From an uncultured Bacteroides sp. (GTDB taxonomy: Bacteria; Bacteroidota; Bacteroidia; Bacteroidales; Bacteroidaceae), in contig NZ_OY787468.1 of NCBI RefSeq assembly GCF_963678845.1, forward strand, positions 62,001 to 126,000: DNA of 64,000 nt. The letters run 5' to 3'. Shown here in pieces: positions 24,909 through 34,223 of this stretch (positions within the stretch are counted from its first letter, which is position 1; each line of letters begins with the position of its first letter). The notes beneath the pieces were generated by a model. It did no database searches and was not told the origin of the DNA. It saw nothing but the letters and a program-made list of their open reading frames with translations. The translations under genes and the position numbers were made by a program.

Positions 24909-25895
24909 ATGAATATGAAAATAGGCTCTATAGACTTGGGGGAACGCCCCATATTTCTGGCTCCAATGGAGGATGTTACTGATATTGCTTTCCGACTGCT
25001 GTGCAAGCAATTCGGGGCAGACATGGTGTATACTGAATTTATTTCCAGTGATGCGCTGGTTCGTTTCGTAAATAAAACAACTCAGAAACTCTCTATCAGT
25101 GAAGAAGAACGACCGGTTGCCATGCAGATTTACGGCAGAGAAGTAGAACCTATGGTGGAAGCCGCAAAGATTGTGGAAGCTGCCCGCCCGGATATTCTGG
25201 ATATCAACTTTGGCTGTCCGGTAAAAAAGGTTGCCGGTAAAGGTGCCGGAGCAGGAATGCTGCAAAACATTCCTAAGATGCTTGAAATAACCAAGGCAGT
25301 AGTTGATGCCGTTAATATTCCTGTTACCGTAAAAACCCGTCTGGGTTGGGACCATGACAGTAAGATTATCGTGGACCTTGCCGAGCAATTGCAGGATTGC
25401 GGTATTGCCGCACTAACCATCCACGGAAGAACACGCAGCCAGATGTATACAGGTGAAGCGGATTGGACACTTATCGGTGAGGTAAAAAACAATCCACGCA
25501 TGCATATTCCCATCATTGGCAATGGTGACGTTACCACTCCGCAACAGGTAAAGGACTATTTTGACCGTTATGGTGTAGATGCCATCATGATTGGCCGGGC
25601 AAGCTTTGGCCGTCCATGGATCTTTAAGGAAGTGAAGCACTATCTGGAAACAGGAGAAGAGCTTCCTCCTCTCACCTTTGAATGGAGAATGGATGTACTT
25701 CGCGAGCAAGTAAAGCAAAGCATTGAAAGACTTGACGAGCGCAGGGGAATTATTCACGTTCGCCGGCATTTGGCAGCCTCTCCCCTATTCAAAGGAATTC
25801 CAAACTTCAGGGATACCCGCATAGCCATGCTCAGAGCTAATACACAAGAAGAGCTATTTACTATATTCGATAAGATTACCCAGGAACATGAGTAA
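24909..25895 (+). CDS. dus: tRNA-dihydrouridine synthase (DusB type)
   Basis: A flavoprotein of 328 residues from the ATG at 24909 (MNMKIGSIDLGERPIFLAPMED). An earlier in-frame ATG at 24861 lies upstream of a TATTTTTG promoter element (24887-24894), so it is unlikely to be used. The FMN-binding TIM barrel includes APMEDVTDIAFRLLCKQFGADMVYTEF, the catalytic-cysteine loop INFGCPVKKVAGKGAGAGML and IHGRTRSQMYTGEADW. It reduces uridine in tRNA D-loops. It diverges from the U32 gene and ends at a long bidirectional terminator. Confidence 0.94.
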   Translation: MNMKIGSIDLGERPIFLAPMEDVTDIAFRLLCKQFGADMVYTEFISSDALVRFVNKTTQKLSISEEERPVAMQIYGREVEPMVEAAKIVEAARPDILDINFGCPVKKVAGKGAGAGMLQNIPKMLEITKAVVDAVNIPVTVKTRLGWDHDSKIIVDLAEQLQDCGIAALTIHGRTRSQMYTGEADWTLIGEVKNNPRMHIPIIGNGDVTTPQQVKDYFDRYGVDAIMIGRASFGRPWIFKEVKHYLETGEELPPLTFEWRMDVLREQVKQSIERLDERRGIIHVRRHLAASPLFKGIPNFRDTRIAMLRANTQEELFTIFDKITQEHE

Positions 25896-25903
25896 ACAAA
25901 GAT

Positions 25904-25952
25904 AAAAACAGAAAGGCGGAAAGATGTGATATCTTTCCGCCTTTCTGTTTTT
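25904..25952. terminator. Bidirectional terminator between dus and the PepSY gene
   Basis: A perfect 22-bp inverted repeat (25904-25925 and 25931-25952) around a 5-nt loop, GTGAT. The stem is flanked by A and T runs, so it works in both directions for the two convergent genes. Confidence 0.9.
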
Positions 25953-25972
25953 ATTAGTGATCAATAAGAACA

Positions 25973-27103
25973 TCATTGCTTCTTTTTCTTTTGCCTGCGC
26001 CTCCACCACAGCATAAAACCAGTAACCGGCAGTGTAGCCCCTATTAAGGCAGCAAAAAAGACAAGTACCTTTCCGGGCAATCCCCATATAGCTCCCACAT
26101 GGATATCATAATTCATTCTGCGAAGTTTATCGCCAAAACCTGCATCCTCATACTTACCTACATAAGGACCCTTCTGAGGTATTTCTTTCAATGTATAACG
26201 GTCGAATGAAAAAACATCGCGGTTATAATATTTATCTACATCAGGATAAACGGCAGCATATACGGAAGAAGCAGCTTCATCTTGCTTAGCATAGCCAAAC
26301 TGAAAGCCTTCTGCCTCAGGGTATTGCCTGAACAATTTAAAGAAAGCATAATCAGCTGCCTGATCCGGAGTTATTTTTGTCCCAGCTTTAAGAGAATCTG
26401 ATTGAGCAACTCCCCAATCAGGCAATTTCTCACCTCCGGTTGTTAACCAATAAGTTCCTTTCGACCACCATTCCAATCCCCAAACCATACCGGTCATTCC
26501 AATAGCCAGTAATACAATACAGGCATAAAAACCCAGAACATTATGTAAATCAAACAATCGTTTAGTGCTCCCTGTAGACTTTTTCCACATAAAGCCAGTC
26601 CCGTTACGTAATCCTTTCCGGCTTTTAGGCCACCAAAGTACCAAGCCTGATAATAAAGCGATGACAAAGATCAGGACTCCATAGTCAACTACCAGATGAC
26701 CTATGTCTTTGGGTAACCAAAGAGTGCGGTGACCAGTCATTACAAAATGGAAAAAATCAAAGGAATTTCCTTTTTTATAGATCACTGCACCCGTATAAGG
26801 ATTAACAAAAAGCTGCGTTCTCTCCTTTTTCTTTGTTAGATTTAACTGAGCAGCTTCGCCTTTATTATACTGCACATTCACAACCTCCAGATCAGGACAA
26901 TATGCTTTGGCAATAGCCTTTAATCTGGAAGGCGGAAGCAGGTGACCCGTATTCCGAACGGTCATATCAGGAAGAAGTGCCCTGCTAATTTCTTTGTTAA
27001 ATACCCATAAGCAGCCTGTGATGCAAACTACAAATACTACGATTCCGGAAATTAATCCTAACCAAAGATGGATTTTCTTTATTGCTTTCTTTAAACTAAT
27101 CAT
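25973..27103 (-). CDS. PepSY-associated membrane protein (PiuB type)
   Basis: A 376-residue inner-membrane protein with about four spans. The first is LGLISGIVVFVVCITGCLWVF near residue 16, then VVDYGVLIFVIALLSGLVLWW, VLGFYACIVLLAIGMTGMVW, and a last span before the basic tail WWRRRQKKKKQ. It has the PepSY-TM family pattern, including HLWLG at the N-terminus and histidines in FVMTGHRTLWLP. Family members are encoded next to siderophore receptors and are thought to reduce or handle imported ferric complexes. The start codon overlaps the stop of the TonB receptor gene (TAATG), so the two are translationally linked. Confidence 0.8.
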   Translation of the reverse strand: MISLKKAIKKIHLWLGLISGIVVFVVCITGCLWVFNKEISRALLPDMTVRNTGHLLPPSRLKAIAKAYCPDLEVVNVQYNKGEAAQLNLTKKKERTQLFVNPYTGAVIYKKGNSFDFFHFVMTGHRTLWLPKDIGHLVVDYGVLIFVIALLSGLVLWWPKSRKGLRNGTGFMWKKSTGSTKRLFDLHNVLGFYACIVLLAIGMTGMVWGLEWWSKGTYWLTTGGEKLPDWGVAQSDSLKAGTKITPDQAADYAFFKLFRQYPEAEGFQFGYAKQDEAASSVYAAVYPDVDKYYNRDVFSFDRYTLKEIPQKGPYVGKYEDAGFGDKLRRMNYDIHVGAIWGLPGKVLVFFAALIGATLPVTGFMLWWRRRQKKKKQ

Positions 27104-29472
27104 TAGAAGTTATATGTTAAATTCAAACGAAAATTACGTCGCGGCTCAGTTTGCCAATAGAAGAAATTCCCGTATGGTGAGCCGGAATAAAGATAATCAT
27201 TTAATAGATTATTCACATTAAGTGCCAATGAAATATTATCTTTTTTCCATGATATTGCACCATCCATCCTAAAATAGTTTGGTAGAGACTTCGAATCAGC
27301 TGAATTAAATACATACCATGAAGAGCGATCCAACTGCCATTGATATCCCAATGATAATCCTAAATTGGCAAAAGCTCCTTCTTGAATAGTATAATTCAAC
27401 CATACATTGGTAATATACCTGGTTGTTCCAGCTATGGTCTGCCCTATTTTAGTAACATCAGCATCTTTTGTCACCTTTGAATCTGTGTAAGCATAGTTAA
27501 ATACCACGTTCATCCCCTTGAATATACGGCCTTTCAAGTCAAATTCAACTCCTTGAGTACGTGTCTGCCCCAACTGAGCAGAATATTGAGGATGATTTTC
27601 ATCAGTAGTCAATACATTATTCTTTGTAATCCTATATATGCTTGCAGTAGAATTCCAGTTTCCATCCAGCCAGTTTTTCTTTATACCAAATTCAATATTA
27701 TTACCTGTTATAGGATAAAATGCTTTTCCGGAATAATCTGATCCGGTCTGAGGAACAAAAGTCTGATCATATAATCCATAAACAGACGTTGATTTATTTA
27801 TAGAGGCACTTAATCCCAGACGAGGAGTGAACTTTGTATCGTCTGTATTACTCCCATAGCTACTTGTCTTGGATGTTGTTACCCTACCAGCTAACGTTAG
27901 TCGGAGAATATCATTGAAAAAACCGAGCTCATCCTGCACATACAATGCAGTGTAGTTCTGAGTAATAATATTATTTCCGGCACGAGCCCTAAGGCTCAAA
28001 CTACGATCGAACACAGGAAGTGACGATTTTGCAACGGTTCCATATACCGGATTATATATATTAAAAGGGACAGATCCAATCAGATCAAAACTTTGTCCCC
28101 AATCGGCTATATAATTCTTATTTCCCATATCCAGTCCTCCAAGAATCCGATGATTTACACCTCCAGAAACCAGTTTACCATTGACAAAGAACTGCCCAAG
28201 TTTAGCTTCATTAAAAGCATCCCATATACTTACTTTACGATGCATTGTACCATCTTTATCCAATGAACCCGGCCACATGGAAGAACCAACCTGATTAAAA
28301 TTCAGGTAAGCCAGTTGCCCTGTAAATTTCCAGTCTTTATCAAATTGGTGATTCAACGTTAAAAAGAAGCTATGATCACTTATATTAGTTGGGTCAAGAT
28401 TTGGTTCAGCTGTTGTAAAATCATAAGGTAAATTACCATAGCCATTAACTCCAAATACATAATTCGATCCCACTACAGACATCTGCTGATGCTGATAGGT
28501 ATATTCAGCTGTAAGTGAAGTCTTATCATTAAACTGGTACTTAAGTACGGGGGCTATTATATATCTTTTGCTCCATTCATAAGGGCGATGTGAGCCTGCA
28601 CTCTGTCCCATGAGGTTTAATCTGAAAAGTAACTTCTTATCTTTTGTCAATGATCCATCAATATCTAATGCAGCTCTGTATAAGTCATTACTCCCCAAAG
28701 AAGTAGAGATACTGCCTTTATTTGTTCCTGTAGGTTTTTTAGTAACAATATTATAAAATCCGCTTGGTTCACCATTTGCAAGCATAAAGCCAGCCGGACC
28801 TTTAACGAACTCTATTCTTTCAACCATACTCATATCTTCAGCCAATGGCCCCCAAGGCATCTGCACATTCATTCCGTTTCGAAAAGCAGCAATCTGAGAA
28901 CCACGCATATAAATACGGGCATACGTATCCCAATGCTCCAGTCGGGTAACTCCGCTAACATTCTTTGAAACACCCTCCAACATGGAAAAGATCTGTTGTT
29001 CGGTCAACAGAGATTGATCTATGACCTGCACATTCTGAGGTATATTTAATATCGGAGTTCCTAACCTTAAAGAAGAAGATACTTCTTTGGGGTTATATAC
29101 TTTTTTTGAAGATGTAATTGTTACCTCATTTAGTTGATAAGTATCATCAGTGAATTCAATATTACACTCTGTAGTTTCTTTCGGAGATATTCTTATTTGT
29201 CTCTTCTGGGTAACATAACCAATTTTTGTTGCTACCAGATTCTGATATCCAGATTCTATACCCTCTAAGGTAAATTCTCCATCGCTATTCGAGATTGCAT
29301 AAATTGAAGTGCCTTCTATTGCAACGTTTACGTTTTGAACAGGTTTGCTTTTCAGGTTTTTTATAACCCCTTTAATTTCTCCTAGTCCTGAATTTGCATT
29401 TGCAGCAACAATGCCAAGCAATAAAAGCAATGCAAAGCAAAGACTGAACTTTAACTTAAATATTCTTCCCAT
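27103..29472 (-). CDS. TonB-dependent siderophore-type receptor
   Basis: An outer-membrane receptor of 789 residues from the ATG at 29472 (MGRIFKLKFSLCFALLLLLGIVAANA is the signal peptide). The open frame reaches 29571, but the leader is only plausible from 29472. After the signal there is a carboxypeptidase-like domain (about residues 30-110), a plug with LNIPQNVQVIDQSLLTEQQ and VERIEFVKGPAGFMLANGEPSGFYNIVTKKP, and a barrel ending in a C-terminal aromatic residue, YNF. The plug pattern is the siderophore-receptor (FhuE/FpvA) type rather than the SusC type. No TonB box was assigned with certainty. Confidence 0.88.
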   Translation of the reverse strand: MGRIFKLKFSLCFALLLLLGIVAANANSGLGEIKGVIKNLKSKPVQNVNVAIEGTSIYAISNSDGEFTLEGIESGYQNLVATKIGYVTQKRQIRISPKETTECNIEFTDDTYQLNEVTITSSKKVYNPKEVSSSLRLGTPILNIPQNVQVIDQSLLTEQQIFSMLEGVSKNVSGVTRLEHWDTYARIYMRGSQIAAFRNGMNVQMPWGPLAEDMSMVERIEFVKGPAGFMLANGEPSGFYNIVTKKPTGTNKGSISTSLGSNDLYRAALDIDGSLTKDKKLLFRLNLMGQSAGSHRPYEWSKRYIIAPVLKYQFNDKTSLTAEYTYQHQQMSVVGSNYVFGVNGYGNLPYDFTTAEPNLDPTNISDHSFFLTLNHQFDKDWKFTGQLAYLNFNQVGSSMWPGSLDKDGTMHRKVSIWDAFNEAKLGQFFVNGKLVSGGVNHRILGGLDMGNKNYIADWGQSFDLIGSVPFNIYNPVYGTVAKSSLPVFDRSLSLRARAGNNIITQNYTALYVQDELGFFNDILRLTLAGRVTTSKTSSYGSNTDDTKFTPRLGLSASINKSTSVYGLYDQTFVPQTGSDYSGKAFYPITGNNIEFGIKKNWLDGNWNSTASIYRITKNNVLTTDENHPQYSAQLGQTRTQGVEFDLKGRIFKGMNVVFNYAYTDSKVTKDADVTKIGQTIAGTTRYITNVWLNYTIQEGAFANLGLSLGYQWQLDRSSWYVFNSADSKSLPNYFRMDGAISWKKDNISLALNVNNLLNDYLYSGSPYGNFFYWQTEPRRNFRLNLTYNF

Positions 29473-29505
29473 ACCTATACCATTAAAATGTTTACTAATT
29501 TGCAG

Positions 29506-29513
29506 CAAAGGTA
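29506..29513 (-). promoter_or_regulatory. -7 element for the TonB receptor operon
   Basis: TACCTTTG on the minus strand lies 34 bp upstream of the start codon. The -33 region is poor, as expected for a regulated promoter. I see no clear Fur-like palindrome. Confidence 0.4.
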
Positions 29514-29621
29514 TTACATGGTAGTGAAGATGGGAATAACTACATTTAGGTATAATAAATGAGATTATCACCTATTATAGTGACGATCATATCAAAACAG
29601 TTAAATCAAAACATGTAACTG

Positions 29622-30587
29622 CTATTTAAATAAGGGATCTGCAAACCACTTATTATACATTTTTGTAACAAGTATATACATGAAGAAGGCCGAGATAAGT
29701 CCCGTAATAGAGTCTATCAGATAGTGAGCCTGAATATATACTGTGGCACAACATAGAAGAAAATAAAATGGTAAAAGGAAACTACCCAGCTTCCGGCTTA
29801 CACGGAAAGCGGAAATCATAAGTAACGTTGAGATTGCTACATGCGAGCTTGGAAAAGCAGCGGTTGGTCTTTCACCTACCTGTTGCGACGCATCAACTAA
29901 ACTATAAAAAAATCCATGTTGATAATCAGGGCCAGGAAGTAATTCGTGATGAGTATTAAAATAATGGCCTATTGCCGGAAATACTCCGTTCGTAACATTG
30001 TCCATTCCAATAGCCGGAAAATAAAACTGAGGTCCTGCTACAGGAACAAAGATGTAAAAGAAATAATATATAAAGAAAGACATTACAATAATAAACGACC
30101 ACTTTTCAAACAATTCAAATCTGCGAAAGAAATAGAATATTCCAACTACTGCAATCATTGGATAATAAGAGAAATAGCCTAGATTAAGCGGTTCACTTAC
30201 CCACGCATAAGGTAAATGCTGGCTAAATTCTACTGCAGGCTGGCATCCAAAGATAAACTGTTCCGTAGAAGCAAATAAATGATCCAGGTTTGTGAATAAC
30301 CGATTAAATTCAAAGGTGTCGGGATACCAATAAGAAAGTAATCCCATCTGAACTATGATACGAATAAAAGCAGAGAACTTGCATGGTGCCAAGCGGTAAA
30401 GGTATATCAAACAGAAAGTCATCACCGCTATTACAACTCTGTCCCACAACATCCCAAGAGGATGGCTCATCTGAGGAAACATGAAAAGAATCAAAATTGA
30501 TGTTAGAAGATTGTATATCAACGAAATCTTCTCAACAGCGAACAACCCTTTCTGGGTTTCAACCTTCTTAAATATATCTAAAGCCAT
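29622..30587 (-). CDS. PAP2-family membrane protein, AUR1/inositol-phosphorylceramide synthase-like
   Basis: A 321-residue protein with about six membrane spans. The PAP2-type catalytic motifs are FPSSH at residues 245-249 and HYLID at 288-292, with H249, H288 and D292 as likely catalytic residues. The segment FFYIFVPVAGPQFYFPAIG at about 175-193 and the overall length resemble AUR1-like head-group transferases rather than simple lipid phosphatases. The classical first motif (KxxxxxxRP) is not present. Such proteins in Bacteroides can transfer phospho-head groups onto ceramide. The gene overlaps the upstream SDR gene by 10 bp. The sphingolipid role is inferred. Confidence 0.7.
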   Translation of the reverse strand: MALDIFKKVETQKGLFAVEKISLIYNLLTSILILFMFPQMSHPLGMLWDRVVIAVMTFCLIYLYRLAPCKFSAFIRIIVQMGLLSYWYPDTFEFNRLFTNLDHLFASTEQFIFGCQPAVEFSQHLPYAWVSEPLNLGYFSYYPMIAVVGIFYFFRRFELFEKWSFIIVMSFFIYYFFYIFVPVAGPQFYFPAIGMDNVTNGVFPAIGHYFNTHHELLPGPDYQHGFFYSLVDASQQVGERPTAAFPSSHVAISTLLMISAFRVSRKLGSFLLPFYFLLCCATVYIQAHYLIDSITGLISAFFMYILVTKMYNKWFADPLFK

Positions 30588-31588
30588 CCTTCTTTCTTAT
30601 ACCAGTCAATTGCCTGCTTTACTCCTTTCTCTAAATGATATTGAGGGGTATATCCCAAATCATTTATTAATGGCGTAATATCACATTGCCAGTTTCGTTG
30701 TTTCATTATTTTATATTTGTCAGCATTCAGTGTACTGCTCTTGCCTGAATATGAAGCTACAAATTCAGCGCACAAAGATATAAATTTTAATATAAACAAT
30801 GGACATTTAATGTGTATTACAAAAGGATTACCTAGTTCTTTTTGTATTAAATCGGAAAAATCTCTGCTTCTATACACTTTCCCGTCGCTTACGAAATAGG
30901 ATTTTTGGTAGATATCCTTCCCAATTCCAAGAAAGATAGCCTGAGTTAAATCGGCAACATATACAAATGTGAGCAGTTGTTTTCGAAATCCTGCAGCAAA
31001 ATCGAGATGTTTTTCTATAGATTTAGCCATCAGGAAATAATCTTTTTCCCGTGGTCCATAAACTCCCGTGGGTCGAAAAATAAGGTAAGGGAAACCGGGA
31101 AGACTTTTGATATATTCTTCTGCGTGAAGTTTGCTCAGCCCATATGCCGTATTGGGTTTGGGAGTATCATCATCCGATATTGGTATAAGCTTTCTTTCGT
31201 GAATTGGTCCAAAAACGCTTAAGGAACTGAGATAAATAAACTTATCGGGAACCATACCCATCTGAGATAAAGTATCGATAAAGTTCTTTGTACCTTCATA
31301 ATTTACTTTATCAAAATCTTTTTTGTGATTGCATTTGGTTACACCCGCCGTGTGTATAATATAGTTCCATTTGCTGTTTGTCTCTCTAAAATCAGACAAC
31401 TGAACATTTAGTGTTCCGGGATGTGCAAAATCTAATTCAATCAAATGAATATTTTTATCTTGTAATCCGTCTAACCTACTTGTAGAACGCACACCAGCCC
31501 ACACCTCATAGCCTTTTCTTATAGCTTCTTTTATTAAAAAGTTGCCAATAAAACCACTTGCCCCGGTAACTAAAACACTTCCGCTCAT
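30578..31588 (-). CDS. Extended SDR, NAD-dependent epimerase/dehydratase family
   Basis: A 336-residue protein. The nucleotide-binding motif is TGASGFIGNFL (about residues 8-18), and the active-site pair is the YGLSK motif (about 148-152), with FRPTGVYGPREKDYF after it. The family comprises NAD(P)-dependent epimerases, dehydratases and keto-reductases. The overlap with an AUR1-like gene suggests a lipid substrate; an NAD-dependent epimerase-family protein is reported to act as 3-ketosphinganine reductase in B. thetaiotaomicron, so that role is worth testing, but I did not compare the sequences. The start ATG at 31588 is supported by the motif position near the N-terminus. Confidence 0.75.
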   Translation of the reverse strand: MSGSVLVTGASGFIGNFLIKEAIRKGYEVWAGVRSTSRLDGLQDKNIHLIELDFAHPGTLNVQLSDFRETNSKWNYIIHTAGVTKCNHKKDFDKVNYEGTKNFIDTLSQMGMVPDKFIYLSSLSVFGPIHERKLIPISDDDTPKPNTAYGLSKLHAEEYIKSLPGFPYLIFRPTGVYGPREKDYFLMAKSIEKHLDFAAGFRKQLLTFVYVADLTQAIFLGIGKDIYQKSYFVSDGKVYRSRDFSDLIQKELGNPFVIHIKCPLFILKFISLCAEFVASYSGKSSTLNADKYKIMKQRNWQCDITPLINDLGYTPQYHLEKGVKQAIDWYKKEGWL

Positions 31589-31750
31589 ACAAATCTGATC
31601 CTTTGTTATTATCGTTTAGTTGCTCATATTCATGACTTTGATAGCCTCATAACCTGAAATATCTATAAAATTACAAAGGTATATATCAGAAATAAGCAAG
31701 GCTATCTGATACATCCCGAATAATTTTTCAAAGTTCAATTATAAATTTTC
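31589..31750. other. Upstream region of the SDR gene
   Basis: About 160 bp of A/T-rich sequence between the SDR start and array C. No confident promoter element or gene was found. Confidence 0.4.
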
Positions 31751-31842
31751 GTTTAGACCCGGGTCTCAGCACTGTTTACACCCCCATCTAAAACATGTTT
31801 ATACCCCCATCTAAATAGCATTAAGACCTGGGTCTAACTACA
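31751..31842. repeat. Array C: four 23-bp tandem units
   Basis: Units begin at 31751, 31774, 31797 and 31820, exactly 23 bp apart, and share a pattern of GTTTA, any base, ACCC, three variable bases, TCT. Units 1 and 4 contain the palindromes AGACCCGGGTCT and AGACCTGGGTCT-like; units 2 and 3 have CACCCCCATCT and TACCCCCATCT. The array sits between the divergent SDR and rnr genes. Confidence 0.7.
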
Positions 31843-32014
31843 TTTATTACTATTCAGAATTTTAATATGTTGGACAAAGATAATATTATAATTCATTTTA
31901 TGAATTGAAACATCCCTTTTTCAACTTTAATACAGAATTTTCTTACAATATGAAGCACATCGAACGCAATAATTTGTTTACTTTGTAATCAGTAACTATA
32001 TAACAATCCATTTT
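31843..32014. other. Upstream region of rnr
   Basis: About 170 bp leading to rnr. A sequence TTACTTTG near 31978 resembles a -7 element with one mismatch. No other structure was seen. Confidence 0.3.
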
Positions 32015-34159
32015 ATGGCTAAAAAAGATAAACAGAAAGCAGGTAAGAGAATGAAAAAAGCACAATTGGCAGAAATGCTAATGAACCTGTTTCAAACAAA
32101 ATCGTCAGAAGTCCTTAGTTTAAAATATATTTTCGCAGAATTAAATCTGACCACACATCCTCTCAAGATGTTGTGTATGGATATCCTTTATGAGATGCTG
32201 GCAGATGATTACATCTCCGAATTAGATAAAGGGAAATACAAGCTCACCAACCGCGGAACTGAAATGATTGGGACTTTTCAACGCAAAAGCAATGGGAAGA
32301 ACTCTTTTGTTCCCGACGGTGGTGGAGAATCCATCTTTATTGCTGAGCGGAATTCCGCTCATGCAATGAACAATGACCGAGTGCGCATTGCTTTCTATGC
32401 AAAGTGTAAAAACCGAGATGCAGAAGGAGAAGTGATTGAGATTCTGGAACGAGCAAATCTCAACTTTGTAGGAACACTGGAAATCTCAAATTCGTATGCA
32501 TTCCTGATAACAGAGAATCGCACACTTGCCAATGATATATTTATCCCAAGAGATAAGTTAAAAGGAGGTAAAACCGGTGACAAGGCAGTGGTTAAAGTCA
32601 TTGAATGGCCAGATAAAGCGAAGAACCCTATCGGTCAGGTTATAGATATACTGGGAGTTGCCGGAGACAACACAACGGAGATGCATGCTATCTTAGCTGA
32701 ATTTGGGCTTCCTTATGTTTATCCAAAAGCTGTTGAAGAGGCTGCAGATAAGATTCCCGCTGAAATTTCTGAAGAGGAGATTGCAAAACGCGAAGATTTC
32801 CGCAATGTTACCACATTTACCATCGATCCTAAAGATGCCAAAGACTTTGACGATGCACTTTCAATCCGTAAAATAAAAGATGGACTTTGGGAAGTCGGAG
32901 TTCATATTGCTGATGTATCTCACTACGTAAAAGAAGGAGGCACTATTGATAAGGAAGCAGAGAAACGTGCAACATCCGTTTATCTGGTAGACCGTACTAT
33001 TCCTATGCTACCTGAAAGGTTGTGCAACTTCATTTGCTCTCTTCGCCCTAATGAAGAAAAGCTGGCTTATTCAGTCATCTTTGATATTACGGATAAAGGG
33101 GAGGTAAAAGACTCTCGTATTGTGCATACTGTAATCAAATCCGATCGCCGCTTTACCTACGAAGAAGCTCAGAACATTATTGAAACAAAAGAGGGTGATT
33201 ACAAAGAGGAAGTTCTGGCTATGGACAGCATCGCTAAAATTCTTCGCGAAAAACGATATTCTGCCGGAGCCATAAACTTTGACCGTTATGAAGTGAAGTT
33301 TGAAATAGATGAAAAAGGGAAACCTATCAGTGTTTATTTCAAATACTCTAAAGACGCAAATAAATTAGTAGAGGAATTTATGCTTCTGGCTAATAAGACT
33401 GTGGCAGAAAAAGTTGGAAAAGTGCCACAAGGTAAGAATGCAAAAGTATTACCTTATCGCATTCATGATTTACCCGATCCTGAGAAACTAGATAATCTAT
33501 CACAGTTTATCGCTCGTTTTGGATACAAGCTCCGCACAAGTGGAACAAAGACTGATATTTCGAAATCTATCAATCATCTGTTAGATGATGTTCAGGGAAA
33601 GAATGAAGAAAATCTTATTGAGACAGTATCAATACGTGCAATGCAGAAAGCGAAGTACTCCATTCACAACATAGGGCATTATGGACTTGCTTTTGATTAT
33701 TATACCCACTTTACTTCACCTATCCGCCGTTTCCCTGACTTGATGGTTCATCGTCTGCTGACCAGATACCTGGAAGGAGGAAGAACCGTTTCGGAAAGTA
33801 AATATGAGGATCTTTGCGTACACAGTTCAGACATGGAACAAATTGCTGCAAACGCAGAACGCGCATCAGTTAAATACAAACAAGTGGAATTCATGAGCGA
33901 ACGTCTAGGGCAAACCTTCGACGGAGTTATTTCAGGCGTTACTGAATGGGGATTGTATGTGGAGCTGAACGAAAACAAGTGTGAAGGAATGGTTCCTGTT
34001 CGCGATCTGGACGATGACTATTATGAATTTGACGATAAGAATTACTGCTTGAAAGGCCGTAAGAAACACAAAACATATAGTTTAGGAGATGCTATTACAA
34101 TAAAAGTTGCACGTGCAAACATAGAGAAGAAACAACTTGATTTTGCATTAGTTGAATAA
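32015..34159 (+). CDS. rnr: Ribonuclease R
   Basis: A 714-residue 3'-to-5' exoribonuclease of the RNB family. An N-terminal winged-helix region covers about residues 14-85, cold-shock domains about 90-225, and the RNB catalytic domain about 255-600. In the catalytic domain the Mg-binding aspartates are D271, D277, D279 and D280 in DPKDAKDFDDALS. A C-terminal S1 domain (about 635-710) contains FDGVISGVTEWGLYVEL. RNase R degrades structured RNA and takes part in rRNA and tmRNA quality control. It starts with a lysine-rich tail. The following lipocalin gene starts 64 bp later. Confidence 0.96.
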   Translation: MAKKDKQKAGKRMKKAQLAEMLMNLFQTKSSEVLSLKYIFAELNLTTHPLKMLCMDILYEMLADDYISELDKGKYKLTNRGTEMIGTFQRKSNGKNSFVPDGGGESIFIAERNSAHAMNNDRVRIAFYAKCKNRDAEGEVIEILERANLNFVGTLEISNSYAFLITENRTLANDIFIPRDKLKGGKTGDKAVVKVIEWPDKAKNPIGQVIDILGVAGDNTTEMHAILAEFGLPYVYPKAVEEAADKIPAEISEEEIAKREDFRNVTTFTIDPKDAKDFDDALSIRKIKDGLWEVGVHIADVSHYVKEGGTIDKEAEKRATSVYLVDRTIPMLPERLCNFICSLRPNEEKLAYSVIFDITDKGEVKDSRIVHTVIKSDRRFTYEEAQNIIETKEGDYKEEVLAMDSIAKILREKRYSAGAINFDRYEVKFEIDEKGKPISVYFKYSKDANKLVEEFMLLANKTVAEKVGKVPQGKNAKVLPYRIHDLPDPEKLDNLSQFIARFGYKLRTSGTKTDISKSINHLLDDVQGKNEENLIETVSIRAMQKAKYSIHNIGHYGLAFDYYTHFTSPIRRFPDLMVHRLLTRYLEGGRTVSESKYEDLCVHSSDMEQIAANAERASVKYKQVEFMSERLGQTFDGVISGVTEWGLYVELNENKCEGMVPVRDLDDDYYEFDDKNYCLKGRKKHKTYSLGDAITIKVARANIEKKQLDFALVE

Positions 34160-34223
34160 AAACAGTCACTTCTATGAAACCTTTTTTAGGCTCAAATTGT
34201 TTTTTAGTAAGTTTATTAGAAAA

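Noticed and set aside
24849..25388. 179-codon minus-strand frame opposite dus
   Set aside because: Shadow of the dihydrouridine synthase gene, with no recognisable domain.
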